Source of the DNA: Cardiobacterium hominis
GTDB taxonomy: Bacteria > Pseudomonadota > Gammaproteobacteria > Cardiobacteriales > Cardiobacteriaceae
DNA: 64,000 nucleotides
Assembly (NCBI RefSeq): GCF_900637305.1
Contig: NZ_LR134365.1
Location: 2,596,501 to 2,660,500, forward strand
Reading direction: 5' to 3'
Part shown: in pieces, positions 18,116 through 27,403 of the stretch
Layout: the number at the start of each line of letters is the position of its first letter
How positions within the stretch are numbered: position 1 is the stretch's first letter
Notes under the pieces: model-generated
What the model saw: only the letters and a program-made list of their open reading frames with translations
What the model was told of the DNA's origin: nothing
The model's database searches: none
Program-made: the position numbers and the translations under genes

Positions 18116-21100
18116 CGGACAACCCATCGACAAGGCCAACGGCAGCACCTATACGCTCAGTAAAAACGACGCCGGACATAAAATCAGCGTGCAGGCGACC
18201 TATAAAGACAACGCTGGGCATGATGAAAGTCCGACGAGCGAGGTGACTGACATCCCCGCCCCGCCGCCGAATCAACCGGGCACCGTCACCATCACAGGCG
18301 AAGCACTGGTCGACAAAACCCTGACCGCGACCATTGACGACAAAGATGGCGTTGACCCCGCCCAGGCGCATTACCAATGGCTGGTAGACGGTAAAGCCGT
18401 GGATGGCGCGACGAATGCCACCTACAAAGTCCGCCCCGAAGATGCTGGCAAAGCCATCAGCGTGCACGTCGAATACACCGACAACGCCGCGCACGATGAA
18501 AAGCTCGATAGCAGTGCGGCCGATGCCACTGTGGATCACCACAGCGGCTACAAACTTGTCTGGAAGGATGAATTTGACGGCACCACGCTTAACCGCGATA
18601 ACTGGGGCTATCAGACCGGCGGCTGGAACAGCTCGAAAGTGCAGAACTACTACAGCGACAGTGACAAAAACGTCTCCGTCAGCGATGGCAGTCTCAAAAT
18701 CACCACGCACCACGAAAGCACCCCCATCAAGACTGGCTCGGGCGAGAACGAGAAAAGCTACGACTTCTCCTCAGGCTTCGTGCAAACCCAGGGCAAGCAG
18801 GCGTGGACTTACGGCTACTTTGAGGCACGGCTGAAAATGCCGAATGCCGAAAACGGCAGCCTGTGGCCGGCATTCTGGATGAGTCCGGACAAAGCCAAAT
18901 ATGGTGGCTGGCCGCGCAGTGGCGAAATAGACGTCCTTGAAACCCGCAGCTACATCAACAACGAAGACCGCGATCACGACGGGCAAATCAAAGTTGCCGC
19001 CGATGCCCACTGGGGCACCGGCTACGGCAAAGGCAACCACCGCCATAAACAGGGCATCACCTACGTGGATGGCAGCGACGAATGGCACACCTATGCCGTC
19101 AAATGGCAGGAAGGCAAACTCGAATACTACGTTGATGGCCGTCACTACCACACCATTGACAACTTCGCTGCGCCGAACGCCACTGATCACCCCGGCCCGT
19201 TCAATATCCCGTTCTACCTGCGTCTCAACGTTGCGGTCGGTGGCGACTACATGACCGGGAAATACCAAGATGCGCACAACAGCATCGACAAATTCCCGGC
19301 GACGATGGAAGTCGATTACGTCCGCGTTTACCAGTTGGACGGCACGCCGCCGACTCCGCCGCAGACCAATCATGCGCCGACAGGCAGCGTCACCATCACA
19401 GGCGAAGCCGTGGTTGGTAAAACGCTTAGCGCCTCTAATGACCTGGCCGACGAAGACGGCTTGGGCAACATCACCTATCACTGGCTGGCGGATGGCAAAG
19501 AAATCGGCACAGGAGCGAGTTACACCCTGACCGAAGCCGAAAAAGGCAAAACCATCACGGTTAAAGCGACCTATACCGACGGTAAAGGCACAGCAGAAGC
19601 GGTGGAAAGTCGTGCGACCGATGCCGTCGCCGAAGATACCCCGCCGCCGGCGGAAAACCACGCGCCGACTGGAGCCGTGACCGTGAGCGGCGTCGTGCAG
19701 GTTGGCGAGACCCTCGTTGCCGGCAATAACCTAGCCGATGAAGACGGCATGGGGCAAGTCAGCTACCAATGGCTGCGTGACGGCCAGGACATCAGCGGTG
19801 CAACGAGCGACAAATACACCCTGACCGATGCCGATGCCGGGCATCAGATCAGCGTCCGCGCCAGCTATACCGACGGCGCCAGCCACGCTGAACAGAAAGT
19901 CAGCTTCACCACCGGCAATACCGCCGCCGCAGGCAGTGCGCCGACTTACCACGACACCTCAGGTCAAGCGGAAATCGAATGGGCCGGCGTGAAATGGCAT
20001 GTGCGCGACAGCGACTGGAATTCAGGCTCACCCGGCAGTGGCAACTGGTCGCGCGGCAATACGCAGATTGACGGCACCGACATGCATATGTCGCTGACCA
20101 ATCCGGACGGTAAAACCCCGATCGCTTCGGAAATCATCTCCAGCAACGCGATGGGTTACGGCACTTATGAGACCACCTTCCGCGCCGATTTCAGCAAGTT
20201 TGATCCCTACACCGTCTTCGGCTTCTTCACCTATGAATGGTCGCAGACGACTGTGGCTGGCAACCGCGAAATCGACGGCATCGAAGTTTCGCGCTGGGGT
20301 GATCCGACCTTGAAAGGCGTCTTCACCTACTATCCGCCGTCCGCAGCCGACAATGGCATCAAAATGCGGCCGGGATACACCTGGGCGGAAGACGTCAAAC
20401 ACGTCAGCATGAAACTCGAATGGCAGCCCAACAAAATTACCTGGACCCTGCGCAACGCGGAAAACGGCGAAGTGCTGCACCAGGTCGAAAGCACGCGCGA
20501 CATCCCGGATGCAGCGAACCAGCAGGTGCACTTCAACCTGTGGACTTACAAACCGACCGATCCGCCGAACGAATGGTGGACAGCGGCGCCGCAGAAAGTC
20601 ACCCTCGGCTCCTTCAACTACACCCCGCTTGCCGGTGGCAACAATCCGCCACCCGCGAACAAAGAAGGCACCGTCACCATCAGCGGAGACGCGAAAGTGG
20701 GCGGCGTGCTGACGGCGACCGTTACCGACGGCGACGGCATACAGGAAAGCGCCATCACCTACAAATGGCTGCGCGACGGTCAGCCGATTGCGAGTGCCGA
20801 AGGCAAGACCTACACCCTGACTGCGGATGATGCCGGGCATAAAATCACTGTGCAGGCGACCTATAAAGACAATGCCAATCACGACGAAAAACCGTCTGCG
20901 ACCCAAGACATCGCCCAGCAACAGCCGCCAAGCAGTGAAAACCACCTCGGCAGCGTCACCGTCAAGGGTGAAGCCAAAGTGGGCAGCACCATGACGGCGG
21001 AAATCAACGACCAGGATGGTGTACCGGAGAGCGGCATCACTTGGGAATGGTATGGCAACGACACCCTGATCCCCGGTGCCAACAAAGCAACTTTTGAAGT

Positions 21101-23129
21101 TACCGAAGCCGTCAACGGTATGCAGCTACGCGCCAAAGCTATCTATAAAGACAAGCTCGGACACGACGAAAACCCGATCAGCGACCTCACTCCGGCCGTC
21201 GTGCCGAAAGACGGCGGTGATCACAGCGGTCTCTTCCCGCCGCCGGCCGCCGATGCCCCGCGCGTCAACCTGAGTGGCGCGGCGAGCGTCAACGAAGGTA
21301 GCCGTGCCGACTACACCGTCAGCCTTGACGGCGGCAAGGCGCTGGAACAAGACGTCAGTGTGGATGTGCGCATCAAACATGGCACAACCGACACGAATGA
21401 TGCCAATATCACCTGGAAGATCCAGCGGGTGGTCATCCCCAAAGGACAAACCAGTGCGACCTTCCACGTTGATGCCACAGCCGATGGCCAGGCAGAAGGC
21501 AAGGAAAACTACACCGTGGAAATCCACAATGCCGTCGTCGGCAACGTGCAGCCGCAAAGCGTGCCGCCCTTTACCGGCAGCGTCACCGCACAGTCGCAAA
21601 TCATCCCGGCCTACAAATACCCGACCGGCGCTTGGGAAACAGACACCTATTGGGATACCGTGCATAAACTGGGCGGCGGCAAAATCCCCTACACCATCAT
21701 CAATCCGGCAAGCGGGGCAGGCGAAAAAGTTGATCCCAATTACAGCAAACTCGTTGATGACAACATTGCGGCGGGTATCAAGAACATCGGCTACATCCGC
21801 ACCATCTACCAAACCCGCCCGATAGAAGACGTCAAAGCCGAAGTTGACCGCTACATAGAGTTCTACGGCAAAGACAAAGTGCACGGCTTCTTCTTCGACG
21901 AAGTCAGCTCACAAAGCAACGCGGCGACCGCCTATATGGCCGAGCTGTACAAATACGTGAAGAGCAAGGGACTAGAAAAAACCGTGATTGCCAACCCGGG
22001 GACACACATCACCGACGACATCGCGCCTTACGCCGATATCTTCGTAACTACAGAAGTCGGCGCTAACCAGTACATCAACGGATACGAACAGCCGAAATCT
22101 GCCTTTGAGAACGATCCGAAGAACGCGTCACGTATCTACCATATGATCCATGACGTACCGCCGGAACAATACGACCGGGTGCTGCAACTCTCTCGCGAAC
22201 GCAACGCCGGCTGGGTCTTCATCACCAGCGACAAACAGGAAGATCCGCTGCCGTCAAACCAGTGGAAAGAACATCCGGAGCAGGATGGCAACCCGTATAA
22301 CCACCTGCCGGACAACATGGAGTCGCTGAGCGGGCGCATCAGCAACCTGCCCATGCCGGAATCCCCACTGAATCACGACAGCGGCAGCATCGTCAGTGCC
22401 AACATCGGTAACAGCAGCGTGACCACGGAAATCATTGATACCGATTCGGCCAGCGGTCACATGCGCGCACCGGAAGAAGCCGTCATCCAGCATGACGACG
22501 CGACCGCTGCACAAAGCGCACACCACGAACAGGACGACGTTGCGCAGCAGCACAGCGACGATAGCGGGCATAACCCGCTGCTGGGCGAAGAACTGCAACA
22601 CGCCGACCTCAGCGGCCTGCTTAACCTCGACAGCGAAGCCGTGCTCAACTACCTCGGCGAACACGGTGTCGGCCTGCTCGCGCAAGCACAAGCGCACAAC
22701 GGCCTGCACAGCATCGAAGGTAGCGACGCAGCGGACACCTTCATCACTGCGCACGGTAACCACCAGTTGAGCGGCGGCCAAGGCGCAGACACCTTTGCCT
22801 TCCTGCTCGACGGCCACAGCAGCGGTGACCGTATTGCCGACTTCAACATCGCCGAAGGCGACCGCATTGTCTTCGCCGGTGAACACATGAAAGGCGCGCA
22901 AATTTCCGTTTCGCACGAACACGGCGGCACCCAGGTAAACGTCACCGACAGCGCGGGCAATAGCCACAGCGTGGAAATTGCCCGCAGCAGCGGCGAAACC
23001 CTCAGTGATAAAGACCTCCTGAGCCATGTCGAAATCCGCGGCCCGCAGGGCTATCACGACACTGCCTACCACGGTAACGTGAACCAGCACCTGCCGGAAG
23101 AGGAGCACCACAGCGGCATCGTCATCTAA
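14178..23129 (+). CDS. Giant secreted multidomain glycan-active RTX-type protein 1 (two GH16-type domains, Spherulin-4 domain)
   Basis: 2983 residues, AGGAG before ATG 14178. Order: BapA-prefix-like N-terminus with hydrophobic segment (1-155); Pro-Asn-Gln linker (158-271); five near-identical Ig-like repeats (273-775); 3-keto-disaccharide-hydrolase-like jelly roll (778-982); five Ig-like domains (991-1455); GH16 laminarinase-type domain (1455-1723) with intact E1583-I-D1585-V-L-E1588; two Ig-like; second GH16-like domain (1920-2151) with E2031-I-D2033-G-I-E2036; two Ig-like; Calx-beta (2355-2465); Spherulin-4/GH135-like domain (2475-2725) with FFFDE, D2574-E2575; Asp/His-rich stretch; RTX-like C-terminus (GSDAADTFI, SGGQGADTFAFL; about 2848-2904) typical of type I secretion. 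Probably exported and surface-held, cutting beta-glucan and galactosamine-type biofilm polysaccharides. No dedicated secretion genes are adjacent. Family functions are known; the substrates are inferred. Confidence 0.88.
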   Translation: MARITLSLKNPVGDILATYALDTTGVVQHIEAMDDVYYQFTDEASGIGPEQLITERKGDDLYIAFDDGTDLIIDHYFSQGEGALVGTQANGGLHSYPVAALSEHELAAEVAAAQTFAPDTVDNAGLAALGGLALVGGGIALAAHNHDKHHHDNNVTPQPQPEPQPNPNPQPNPNPNPNPNPNPNPNPNPQPNPNPQPNPNPQPNPNPQPNPNPQPNPNPQPNPNPQPNPNPQPNPNPQPNPNPQPNPNPQPNPNPQPNPNPQPNPNPQPPQPNHAGKISISGEAKVGQTLTAAVADDDGVPANVQYQWLRDGRPISGQTGSSYTLTKDDAGHKITVRATYKDNAGHDESPLSEATAAVADVPAPNPQPNPNPQPQPNHEGKITLSGEAKVGQTLTAAVSDDDGVPSNVQYQWLRDGQPINGQTGSSYTLTKDDAGHKITVRATYKDNAGHDESPLSEATATVADTPAPNPPPQPNHEGKISISGEAKVGQTLTAAVSDDDGVPANVQYQWLRDGQPIANQTGNTYTLTRDDAGHKITVRATYKDNAGHDESPLSEATAAVADVPAPNPQPNPQPNPQPNPNPNPQPQPNHAGKISISGEAKVGQTLTAAVSDDDGVPSDVQYQWLRDGQPIANQTGSSYTLTRDDAGHKITVRAIYKDNAGHDETPLSEATATVADTPAPNPPPQPNHAGKISISGEAKVGQTLTAAVSDDDGVPANVQYQWLRDGQPIANQTGNTYTLTRDDAGHKIIVRATYKDNAGHDESPTSEATASVADNANAPLMHDDFSSYPLHKTYVDNDTFGAWKVAFAGYGNAEIIDNGGGNQALQLKPMARSGQTETSSTMVVSTMQTGDEFTYSGTIATPEQLRQGAIPNAWETAWLVWNHTDNDHYYYFVARADGWELGKRDPAYSGGQRFMATGSESWPLAEPKNFVVTKSGNTVEISINGKVITTFTDDENPYTGGTIGLYTEDARIVADDINLTATANITGTTNHGGVASISGKAATGEVLHAAISDGDGAVSNVSYQWMAAGKEISGATGETYTVTADNSGKIISVRITYTDSTGKVESVISPPTAVVDSGNDGGANQRGQVTLSGTAAVGETLTANVSDGDGLPDRIQYTWLANGAAINGANGSSYTITAADVGKVISVQVYYYDKAGHEENLLSDATNAVTDTAPPPAENHAPTGSVTITGEAVVGKTLNASNDLADDDGLGNITYHWLADGKEIGTGASYTLTEAEKGKTITVKATYTDGKGTAEAVESRATDAVAEDTPPPANHEGTVAISGEAKIGSTLTAALDDKDGVDTAQAQYQWLRDGQPIDKANGSTYTLSKNDAGHKISVQATYKDNAGHDESPTSEVTDIPAPPPNQPGTVTITGEALVDKTLTATIDDKDGVDPAQAHYQWLVDGKAVDGATNATYKVRPEDAGKAISVHVEYTDNAAHDEKLDSSAADATVDHHSGYKLVWKDEFDGTTLNRDNWGYQTGGWNSSKVQNYYSDSDKNVSVSDGSLKITTHHESTPIKTGSGENEKSYDFSSGFVQTQGKQAWTYGYFEARLKMPNAENGSLWPAFWMSPDKAKYGGWPRSGEIDVLETRSYINNEDRDHDGQIKVAADAHWGTGYGKGNHRHKQGITYVDGSDEWHTYAVKWQEGKLEYYVDGRHYHTIDNFAAPNATDHPGPFNIPFYLRLNVAVGGDYMTGKYQDAHNSIDKFPATMEVDYVRVYQLDGTPPTPPQTNHAPTGSVTITGEAVVGKTLSASNDLADEDGLGNITYHWLADGKEIGTGASYTLTEAEKGKTITVKATYTDGKGTAEAVESRATDAVAEDTPPPAENHAPTGAVTVSGVVQVGETLVAGNNLADEDGMGQVSYQWLRDGQDISGATSDKYTLTDADAGHQISVRASYTDGASHAEQKVSFTTGNTAAAGSAPTYHDTSGQAEIEWAGVKWHVRDSDWNSGSPGSGNWSRGNTQIDGTDMHMSLTNPDGKTPIASEIISSNAMGYGTYETTFRADFSKFDPYTVFGFFTYEWSQTTVAGNREIDGIEVSRWGDPTLKGVFTYYPPSAADNGIKMRPGYTWAEDVKHVSMKLEWQPNKITWTLRNAENGEVLHQVESTRDIPDAANQQVHFNLWTYKPTDPPNEWWTAAPQKVTLGSFNYTPLAGGNNPPPANKEGTVTISGDAKVGGVLTATVTDGDGIQESAITYKWLRDGQPIASAEGKTYTLTADDAGHKITVQATYKDNANHDEKPSATQDIAQQQPPSSENHLGSVTVKGEAKVGSTMTAEINDQDGVPESGITWEWYGNDTLIPGANKATFEVTEAVNGMQLRAKAIYKDKLGHDENPISDLTPAVVPKDGGDHSGLFPPPAADAPRVNLSGAASVNEGSRADYTVSLDGGKALEQDVSVDVRIKHGTTDTNDANITWKIQRVVIPKGQTSATFHVDATADGQAEGKENYTVEIHNAVVGNVQPQSVPPFTGSVTAQSQIIPAYKYPTGAWETDTYWDTVHKLGGGKIPYTIINPASGAGEKVDPNYSKLVDDNIAAGIKNIGYIRTIYQTRPIEDVKAEVDRYIEFYGKDKVHGFFFDEVSSQSNAATAYMAELYKYVKSKGLEKTVIANPGTHITDDIAPYADIFVTTEVGANQYINGYEQPKSAFENDPKNASRIYHMIHDVPPEQYDRVLQLSRERNAGWVFITSDKQEDPLPSNQWKEHPEQDGNPYNHLPDNMESLSGRISNLPMPESPLNHDSGSIVSANIGNSSVTTEIIDTDSASGHMRAPEEAVIQHDDATAAQSAHHEQDDVAQQHSDDSGHNPLLGEELQHADLSGLLNLDSEAVLNYLGEHGVGLLAQAQAHNGLHSIEGSDAADTFITAHGNHQLSGGQGADTFAFLLDGHSSGDRIADFNIAEGDRIVFAGEHMKGAQISVSHEHGGTQVNVTDSAGNSHSVEIARSSGETLSDKDLLSHVEIRGPQGYHDTAYHGNVNQHLPEEEHHSGIVI
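14650..14990 (+). repeat. PNPNPQ-encoding variable tandem repeat, copy 1
   Basis: Tandem 18-bp units (CAACCTAACCCGAACCCG and variants) interspersed with AACCCG hexamers encode a stiff Pro-Asn linker between the N-terminal module and the Ig-like repeats. The pattern differs from copy 2: this one has a longer uninterrupted PNPN run. Shorter blocks of the same repeat lie between later Ig-like domains. Confidence 0.9.
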
Positions 23130-23149
23130 GCGATAGCGCACGCCGACTG

Positions 23150-23180
23150 ACCGCCTGCCATCACTGGCAGGCGGTTTTTT
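23150..23180 (+). terminator. Rho-independent terminator of giant gene 1
   Basis: ACCGCCTGCCA (23150-23160), loop TCAC, TGGCAGGCGGT (23165-23175), then T-run to 23180. Confidence 0.92.
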
Positions 23181-23267
23181 ATTGCTTCAACTTCCTTCCC
23201 TACCCCAACCTGCCTTGCCGCGCAAAATATCCTCTCGCACGACAACACCCGTCTTGTCCATTACTAC

Positions 23268-23273
23268 TATAAT
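23268..23273 (+). promoter_or_regulatory. -10 element of the type I R-M operon
   Basis: Consensus TATAAT, placing the transcription start near 23280 and supporting hsdR translation from the ATG at 23308 rather than the in-frame ATG at 23272, which overlaps the hexamer. No clear -35 is seen. Confidence 0.45.
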
Positions 23274-23307
23274 GAACGCAACAAAAGAAAACCTATCCAG
23301 AAAAAAT

Positions 23308-26300
23308 ATGCCCCAAACCCACAACGAAAACTCCCGCGTCAAAATCCCTGCAGTCTTACACCTGATGCGGTTGGGCTACGATTACCTCTCACTCAAAAAC
23401 GAAAATTGGGACAAACTAACTAACATCTTTCCTGAAATCTTTATAGAAAGCCTCTGCCGCATTAATCCCGATTTATCGCCGGACGATGCACGCCGCCTGC
23501 TCGCCGACATACGCTTAGAGCTGGATAACGAAGACTTGGGGCAAAAGTTTTACGAGCGCCTCACCAATCAATCTGGTGGCAAGAAACTGATCGACTTCCA
23601 AAATTTCAATAACAACAGCTTCCACGTTGTAACCGAATTGCCCTGTATCAACGGCGATGAAGAATTCCGCCCCGACATTACGCTGCTGGTAAACGGCATG
23701 CCTTTAGTCTTTATCGAAGTCAAAAAACCCAACAACAAAGGCGGCATCGGCGAAGAGCGGGAGCGCATGGGCAAACGTGCGAACAACCCCAAATTCCGCC
23801 GTTTTATCAACATCACCCAATTCATGATTTTTTCCAACAACATGGAATACGATGACGGCGCAACCGAGCCGGCGCAAGGCGCGTTTTACGCCTCGTCTGC
23901 TTACGGCAAGCCAGTGTTCAACTACTTCCGCGAAGAGCACAAATTAAATCTTGCCGAATTATTGAACACGCTTTCAGACGACCTCGAAAACAAAGTCCTG
24001 CAAGACAACAACCTGCCCGTTATCAAACACAGCCCCGAATTTATCAGCAATAAATCGCCCGAAACACCGACCAACCGCATCCTGACTTCGCTGCTTTGCC
24101 GAGAGCGCCTCGCCTTTCTCCTGCAACACGGGTTGACGTATGTCAAAACCGACCAAGGCGCGCTGCAAAAACACATCATGCGCTATCCGCAGCTATTTGC
24201 CACTCTCGCCATTGAAAAACATTTGGCAAACGGCGGCAAAAAAGGCGTGATTTGGCACACCCAAGGCTCCGGCAAAACCGCGCTTGCCTATTACAACACC
24301 CGTTACTTGACCCACTATTACGCCAAACAGGGCATCGTGCCGAAATTCTATTTCATCGTGGATAGGCTCGATTTATTGAAACAGGCGCAGCGGGAATTTA
24401 CCGCCCGCGACTTAATCGTCCATACCATCGACAGCCGCGAAGCCTTTGCTGCCGACATCAAATCCGCCCAAACCCTGCACAACCACGCAGGCAAAGCGGA
24501 AATCACTGTCGTTAACATCCAAAAATTCAAAGACGACCCCGATGTTGTCGCCCGTAACGACTACGACCTCGCCATCCAGCGCGTCTATTTTCTTGATGAA
24601 GTACACCGCAGCTACAACCCCAAAGGCTCGTTTCTTGCCAACCTCAACCAGTCCGACGTAAACGCCGTCAAAATCGGGCTGACCGGCACGCCGCTTATCG
24701 GCGTAACCGCAGGCAACGTCAACACCCGCGAGCTCTTCGGCGACTACATCCACAAATACTATTACAACGCCTCCATTGCCGACGGCTACACCCTGCGCCT
24801 GATTCGTGAAGAAATTAGCAGCCAATACAAAGCCCAATTACAAGAAGCACTGGCGCAGCTTGAAGTCGAAAAAGGCAGCTTTGACCGCAAAGAAATCTAC
24901 GCCCATCCGCATTTCGTCCGCCCGATGCTCGACTATATCTTGGGCGACTTTGCCAAATTCAGAAAAACCAACCAAGACGACAGCCTCGGCGCCATGGTCG
25001 TTTGCGACAGTGCAGAACAGGCGCGGCAACTCTTTGACCATTTTCAGACGGCCTCAGACCACAATCTCACCGCTACGCTGATATTGCACGACGTCGGCAC
25101 TAAAGACGAGCGCGACCAATGGGTCAAAGATTTTAAAGCGGGCAAAACCGACATCCTGTTTGTGTACAACATGCTTTTGACCGGTTTTGACGCGCCGCGC
25201 CTGAAAAAACTCTATTTGGGCAGACTGATAAAAGCCCATAACCTTTTACAAACCCTGACCCGTGTCAACCGAACCTACAAATCTTACCGCTACGGCTATG
25301 TTGTTGATTTTGCCGACATCGAGCGCGAATTCGACAAAACCAACCGCGCCTATTGGGACGAACTTTCTAACGAATTGGGCGATGAAATCGGCAGTTACAG
25401 CCAGCTTTTCAAAACTGCCGAAGAAATCGAACAGGAAATCACCGGCATCAAAAACGCCCTGTTTGATTTCGATACCGAAAACGCCGAAGAATTTTGCAGC
25501 CAAATTAGCCAAATAGAAGACAAAAAACAGCTTCTAGCCTTAAAAAAAGCCCTGCAAACCGCCAAAGAGTTGTACAACATCCTGCGTTTGCAAGGCAGCC
25601 ATGAATTTCTTGCGCATCTGGATTTTGACAAGCTCAATCTTTTGTACCGCGAAACCGCCGCCCGCTTGGATACCTTAAACCTTGCCGAAAAATTACAGCA
25701 AGGCGACACCGCCCATTTGCTCAATGAAGCGCTGGAAGACGTTTACTTCCAATTCGTCAAAATCGGCGAAGCTGAACTCAAACTTGCCGACGATTTAAAA
25801 GACATCATGCGCAAAGTCCGCGAAGGGCTGGCGGGCAACTTCGACCAAGAAGACCCCGAATACATCAGCCTGCGCGAAGAGCTGGAACGCATCTTCAAGA
25901 AAAAGAACCTCGCCGAAGTCGGGCAGGAAGAAATGCAGGCAAACATCGCCACACTCGAAACCGTCTATACCAAAATCAAAGAGTTGAACCGCCAAAACGA
26001 CCTCTTGCGGCACAAATACGGCGGCGACGCCAAATACGCGCGTACCCACAAGCGGCTCATGGAAAACGCCGCCCTCTACGGCGATAAACTCAAAGTCTTT
26101 AACGCGCTAAACGGTGTAAAAACCGATGCCGACCAAAAAGTGCTGGATATGGAGCAGATTTTGGACAACCAAAATTACTTTGAAAAACAAATGCAGGGCA
26201 TCGTATTAAAACGCTTTAGAACGGAGCAACAATTTCCTGTTCGGCCCCAAGACATCCAAGCCATCAACCGCCTGTTGGTGCGGGAATATTTAAAAGAAAG

Positions 26301-26313
26301 CGGGCGGATTTGA
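23308..26313 (+). CDS. hsdR: Type I restriction enzyme, R subunit
   Basis: 1001 residues from ATG 23308 (frame open from 23182). The motor-nuclease subunit translocates and cuts DNA lacking the host methylation pattern. Nuclease PD-(D/E)xK motif: D123 in FRPDITLLVN and E137-V-K139 in FIEVKKP. SF2 helicase motifs: Walker A HTQGSGKT (317-324), DEVH (430-433), GLTGTPL, and later FVYNMLLTGFDAPRLKKLYL. The coiled C-terminal part (EELERIFKKKNLAEVGQEEM and after) is the HsdM/S-binding region. Base composition is lower in GC than the flanks, and an AG-type Neisseria uptake sequence lies inside the gene at 25043. First gene of hsdR-rhuM-hsdS-hsdM. Confidence 0.96.
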   Translation: MPQTHNENSRVKIPAVLHLMRLGYDYLSLKNENWDKLTNIFPEIFIESLCRINPDLSPDDARRLLADIRLELDNEDLGQKFYERLTNQSGGKKLIDFQNFNNNSFHVVTELPCINGDEEFRPDITLLVNGMPLVFIEVKKPNNKGGIGEERERMGKRANNPKFRRFINITQFMIFSNNMEYDDGATEPAQGAFYASSAYGKPVFNYFREEHKLNLAELLNTLSDDLENKVLQDNNLPVIKHSPEFISNKSPETPTNRILTSLLCRERLAFLLQHGLTYVKTDQGALQKHIMRYPQLFATLAIEKHLANGGKKGVIWHTQGSGKTALAYYNTRYLTHYYAKQGIVPKFYFIVDRLDLLKQAQREFTARDLIVHTIDSREAFAADIKSAQTLHNHAGKAEITVVNIQKFKDDPDVVARNDYDLAIQRVYFLDEVHRSYNPKGSFLANLNQSDVNAVKIGLTGTPLIGVTAGNVNTRELFGDYIHKYYYNASIADGYTLRLIREEISSQYKAQLQEALAQLEVEKGSFDRKEIYAHPHFVRPMLDYILGDFAKFRKTNQDDSLGAMVVCDSAEQARQLFDHFQTASDHNLTATLILHDVGTKDERDQWVKDFKAGKTDILFVYNMLLTGFDAPRLKKLYLGRLIKAHNLLQTLTRVNRTYKSYRYGYVVDFADIEREFDKTNRAYWDELSNELGDEIGSYSQLFKTAEEIEQEITGIKNALFDFDTENAEEFCSQISQIEDKKQLLALKKALQTAKELYNILRLQGSHEFLAHLDFDKLNLLYRETAARLDTLNLAEKLQQGDTAHLLNEALEDVYFQFVKIGEAELKLADDLKDIMRKVREGLAGNFDQEDPEYISLREELERIFKKKNLAEVGQEEMQANIATLETVYTKIKELNRQNDLLRHKYGGDAKYARTHKRLMENAALYGDKLKVFNALNGVKTDADQKVLDMEQILDNQNYFEKQMQGIVLKRFRTEQQFPVRPQDIQAINRLLVREYLKESGRI
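25043..25054 (-). other. Neisseria DNA uptake sequence (AG-DUS), inverted, inside hsdR
   Basis: TTCAGACGGCCT, the exact reverse complement of the 12-mer AGGCCGTCTGAA used by many Neisseria species. Confidence 0.85.
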
Positions 26314-26361
26314 GGAGTAGATTTTTAGGCAGCCTTAACCATTTATAAATACAGGAAAGCA

Positions 26362-27351
26362 ATGCACAACAACAACATCATCATCTACACCACGGAAGAC
26401 GGACTATCCGAATTTACCCTGCGCGAGCTTGACGGCGAACTATGGCTTACCCAAAAAGAAATTGCCGAACTCTACCAAACCAGCAAACAAAACATCGGTA
26501 AACACATCAAGGCGATATTTGCAGAACAAGAACTGGACGATTCAGTTGTAAACTTTCAGTTTACAACTGCCGCAGACGGCAAGAACTACCGCATGGGGCT
26601 TTATCCCCTCTCCCTAATCATCGCCGTCGGCTACCGCGTCCGCTCCACACGCGGTACACAATTCCGCCAATGGGCAACACGGACATTGGGCGAATACATC
26701 AGCAAGGGCTTCGTATTAAACGACGACCGGCTGAAAAACCCGCCTGTCGGGACAAACCGTGCCGAAGATCAGTTTGAACAGTTGCTCAACCGCATCAGGG
26801 ACATCCGCAGCAGCGAACGGCGGATGTATCTGCGTGTGCGCGAAATATTCGCCATGGCGGCGGATTACCAGCCCAGCTTCAAAGAAACCACCCGGTTTTT
26901 CAAAATCATACAAAACAAACTTCATTACGCCTGCACCCGTCATACCGCCCCTGAAATTATTTACCAAAGGGCGGATGCGGGGAAACCTAATATGGGTCTG
27001 ACCCATTGGCGGGGCAAAGAAATCGCCAAAGCCGATGTAACCGTTGCCAAAAACTACCTGAATGAAAAAGAAATCGATGCCCTCAACCGCATTGTTTCCA
27101 TGTGGCTGGATTTTGCCGAAGACCAGGCGAGCATGAAAAAACAGATATTCCTGCAAGACTGGACAGAAAAACTGGATGCCTTTCTCGCCTTCAATGACCG
27201 CCAAGTTTTACAAACAGCAGGGACAATCAGTAAAACGCAGGCAGACGAAAAAGCCTGTATCGAATATGAAAAATTTGCCGCCGCACGCAGACTGGAAAAA
27301 GAACGCGAGGGCGAACGCCATATTGCCGAACTGCTGAGCCTGAAAAAATAG
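26362..27351 (+). CDS. rhuM: RhuM-family protein
   Basis: 329 residues. The N-terminal half matches the virulence-RhuM family: IIIYTTEDGLSEFTLRELDG, ELWLTQKEIAELYQTSKQNI, then GKNYRMGLYPLSLIIAVGYR and FRQWATRTLGEYISKGFVLN. The N-terminal region looks like a helix-turn-helix (TQKEIAELYQTSKQNIGKHI). RhuM homologues are common passengers inside type I R-M operons, often between hsd genes, but their biochemical role is not established; the name comes from a Salmonella island gene. It sits 48 bp after hsdR and 92 bp before hsdS, the latter gap holding uptake sequences. A regulatory or accessory defence role is inference. Confidence 0.9.
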   Translation: MHNNNIIIYTTEDGLSEFTLRELDGELWLTQKEIAELYQTSKQNIGKHIKAIFAEQELDDSVVNFQFTTAADGKNYRMGLYPLSLIIAVGYRVRSTRGTQFRQWATRTLGEYISKGFVLNDDRLKNPPVGTNRAEDQFEQLLNRIRDIRSSERRMYLRVREIFAMAADYQPSFKETTRFFKIIQNKLHYACTRHTAPEIIYQRADAGKPNMGLTHWRGKEIAKADVTVAKNYLNEKEIDALNRIVSMWLDFAEDQASMKKQIFLQDWTEKLDAFLAFNDRQVLQTAGTISKTQADEKACIEYEKFAAARRLEKEREGERHIAELLSLKK

Positions 27352-27376
27352 CAGGCATCGATGCAGGCTGCTTAAA

Positions 27377-27385
27377 AAGTGCGGT
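27377..27385 (+). other. 9-mer matching the Haemophilus uptake signal core
   Basis: AAGTGCGGT occurs 19 bp before a Neisseria-type uptake sequence in the rhuM-hsdS gap. A single 9-mer could be chance. Confidence 0.35.
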
Positions 27386-27403
27386 CGGATTTTGAAATGT
27401 TTT

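Noticed and set aside
16692-18713. Long minus-strand frames opposite the giant genes (673 aa here, 753 aa at 41450-43711, 718 aa at 43760-45916)
   Set aside because: They are shadows of the strongly biased codon use and Ig-like repeats of the plus-strand genes; they have no ribosome sites and low-complexity Val/Gly/Arg composition.
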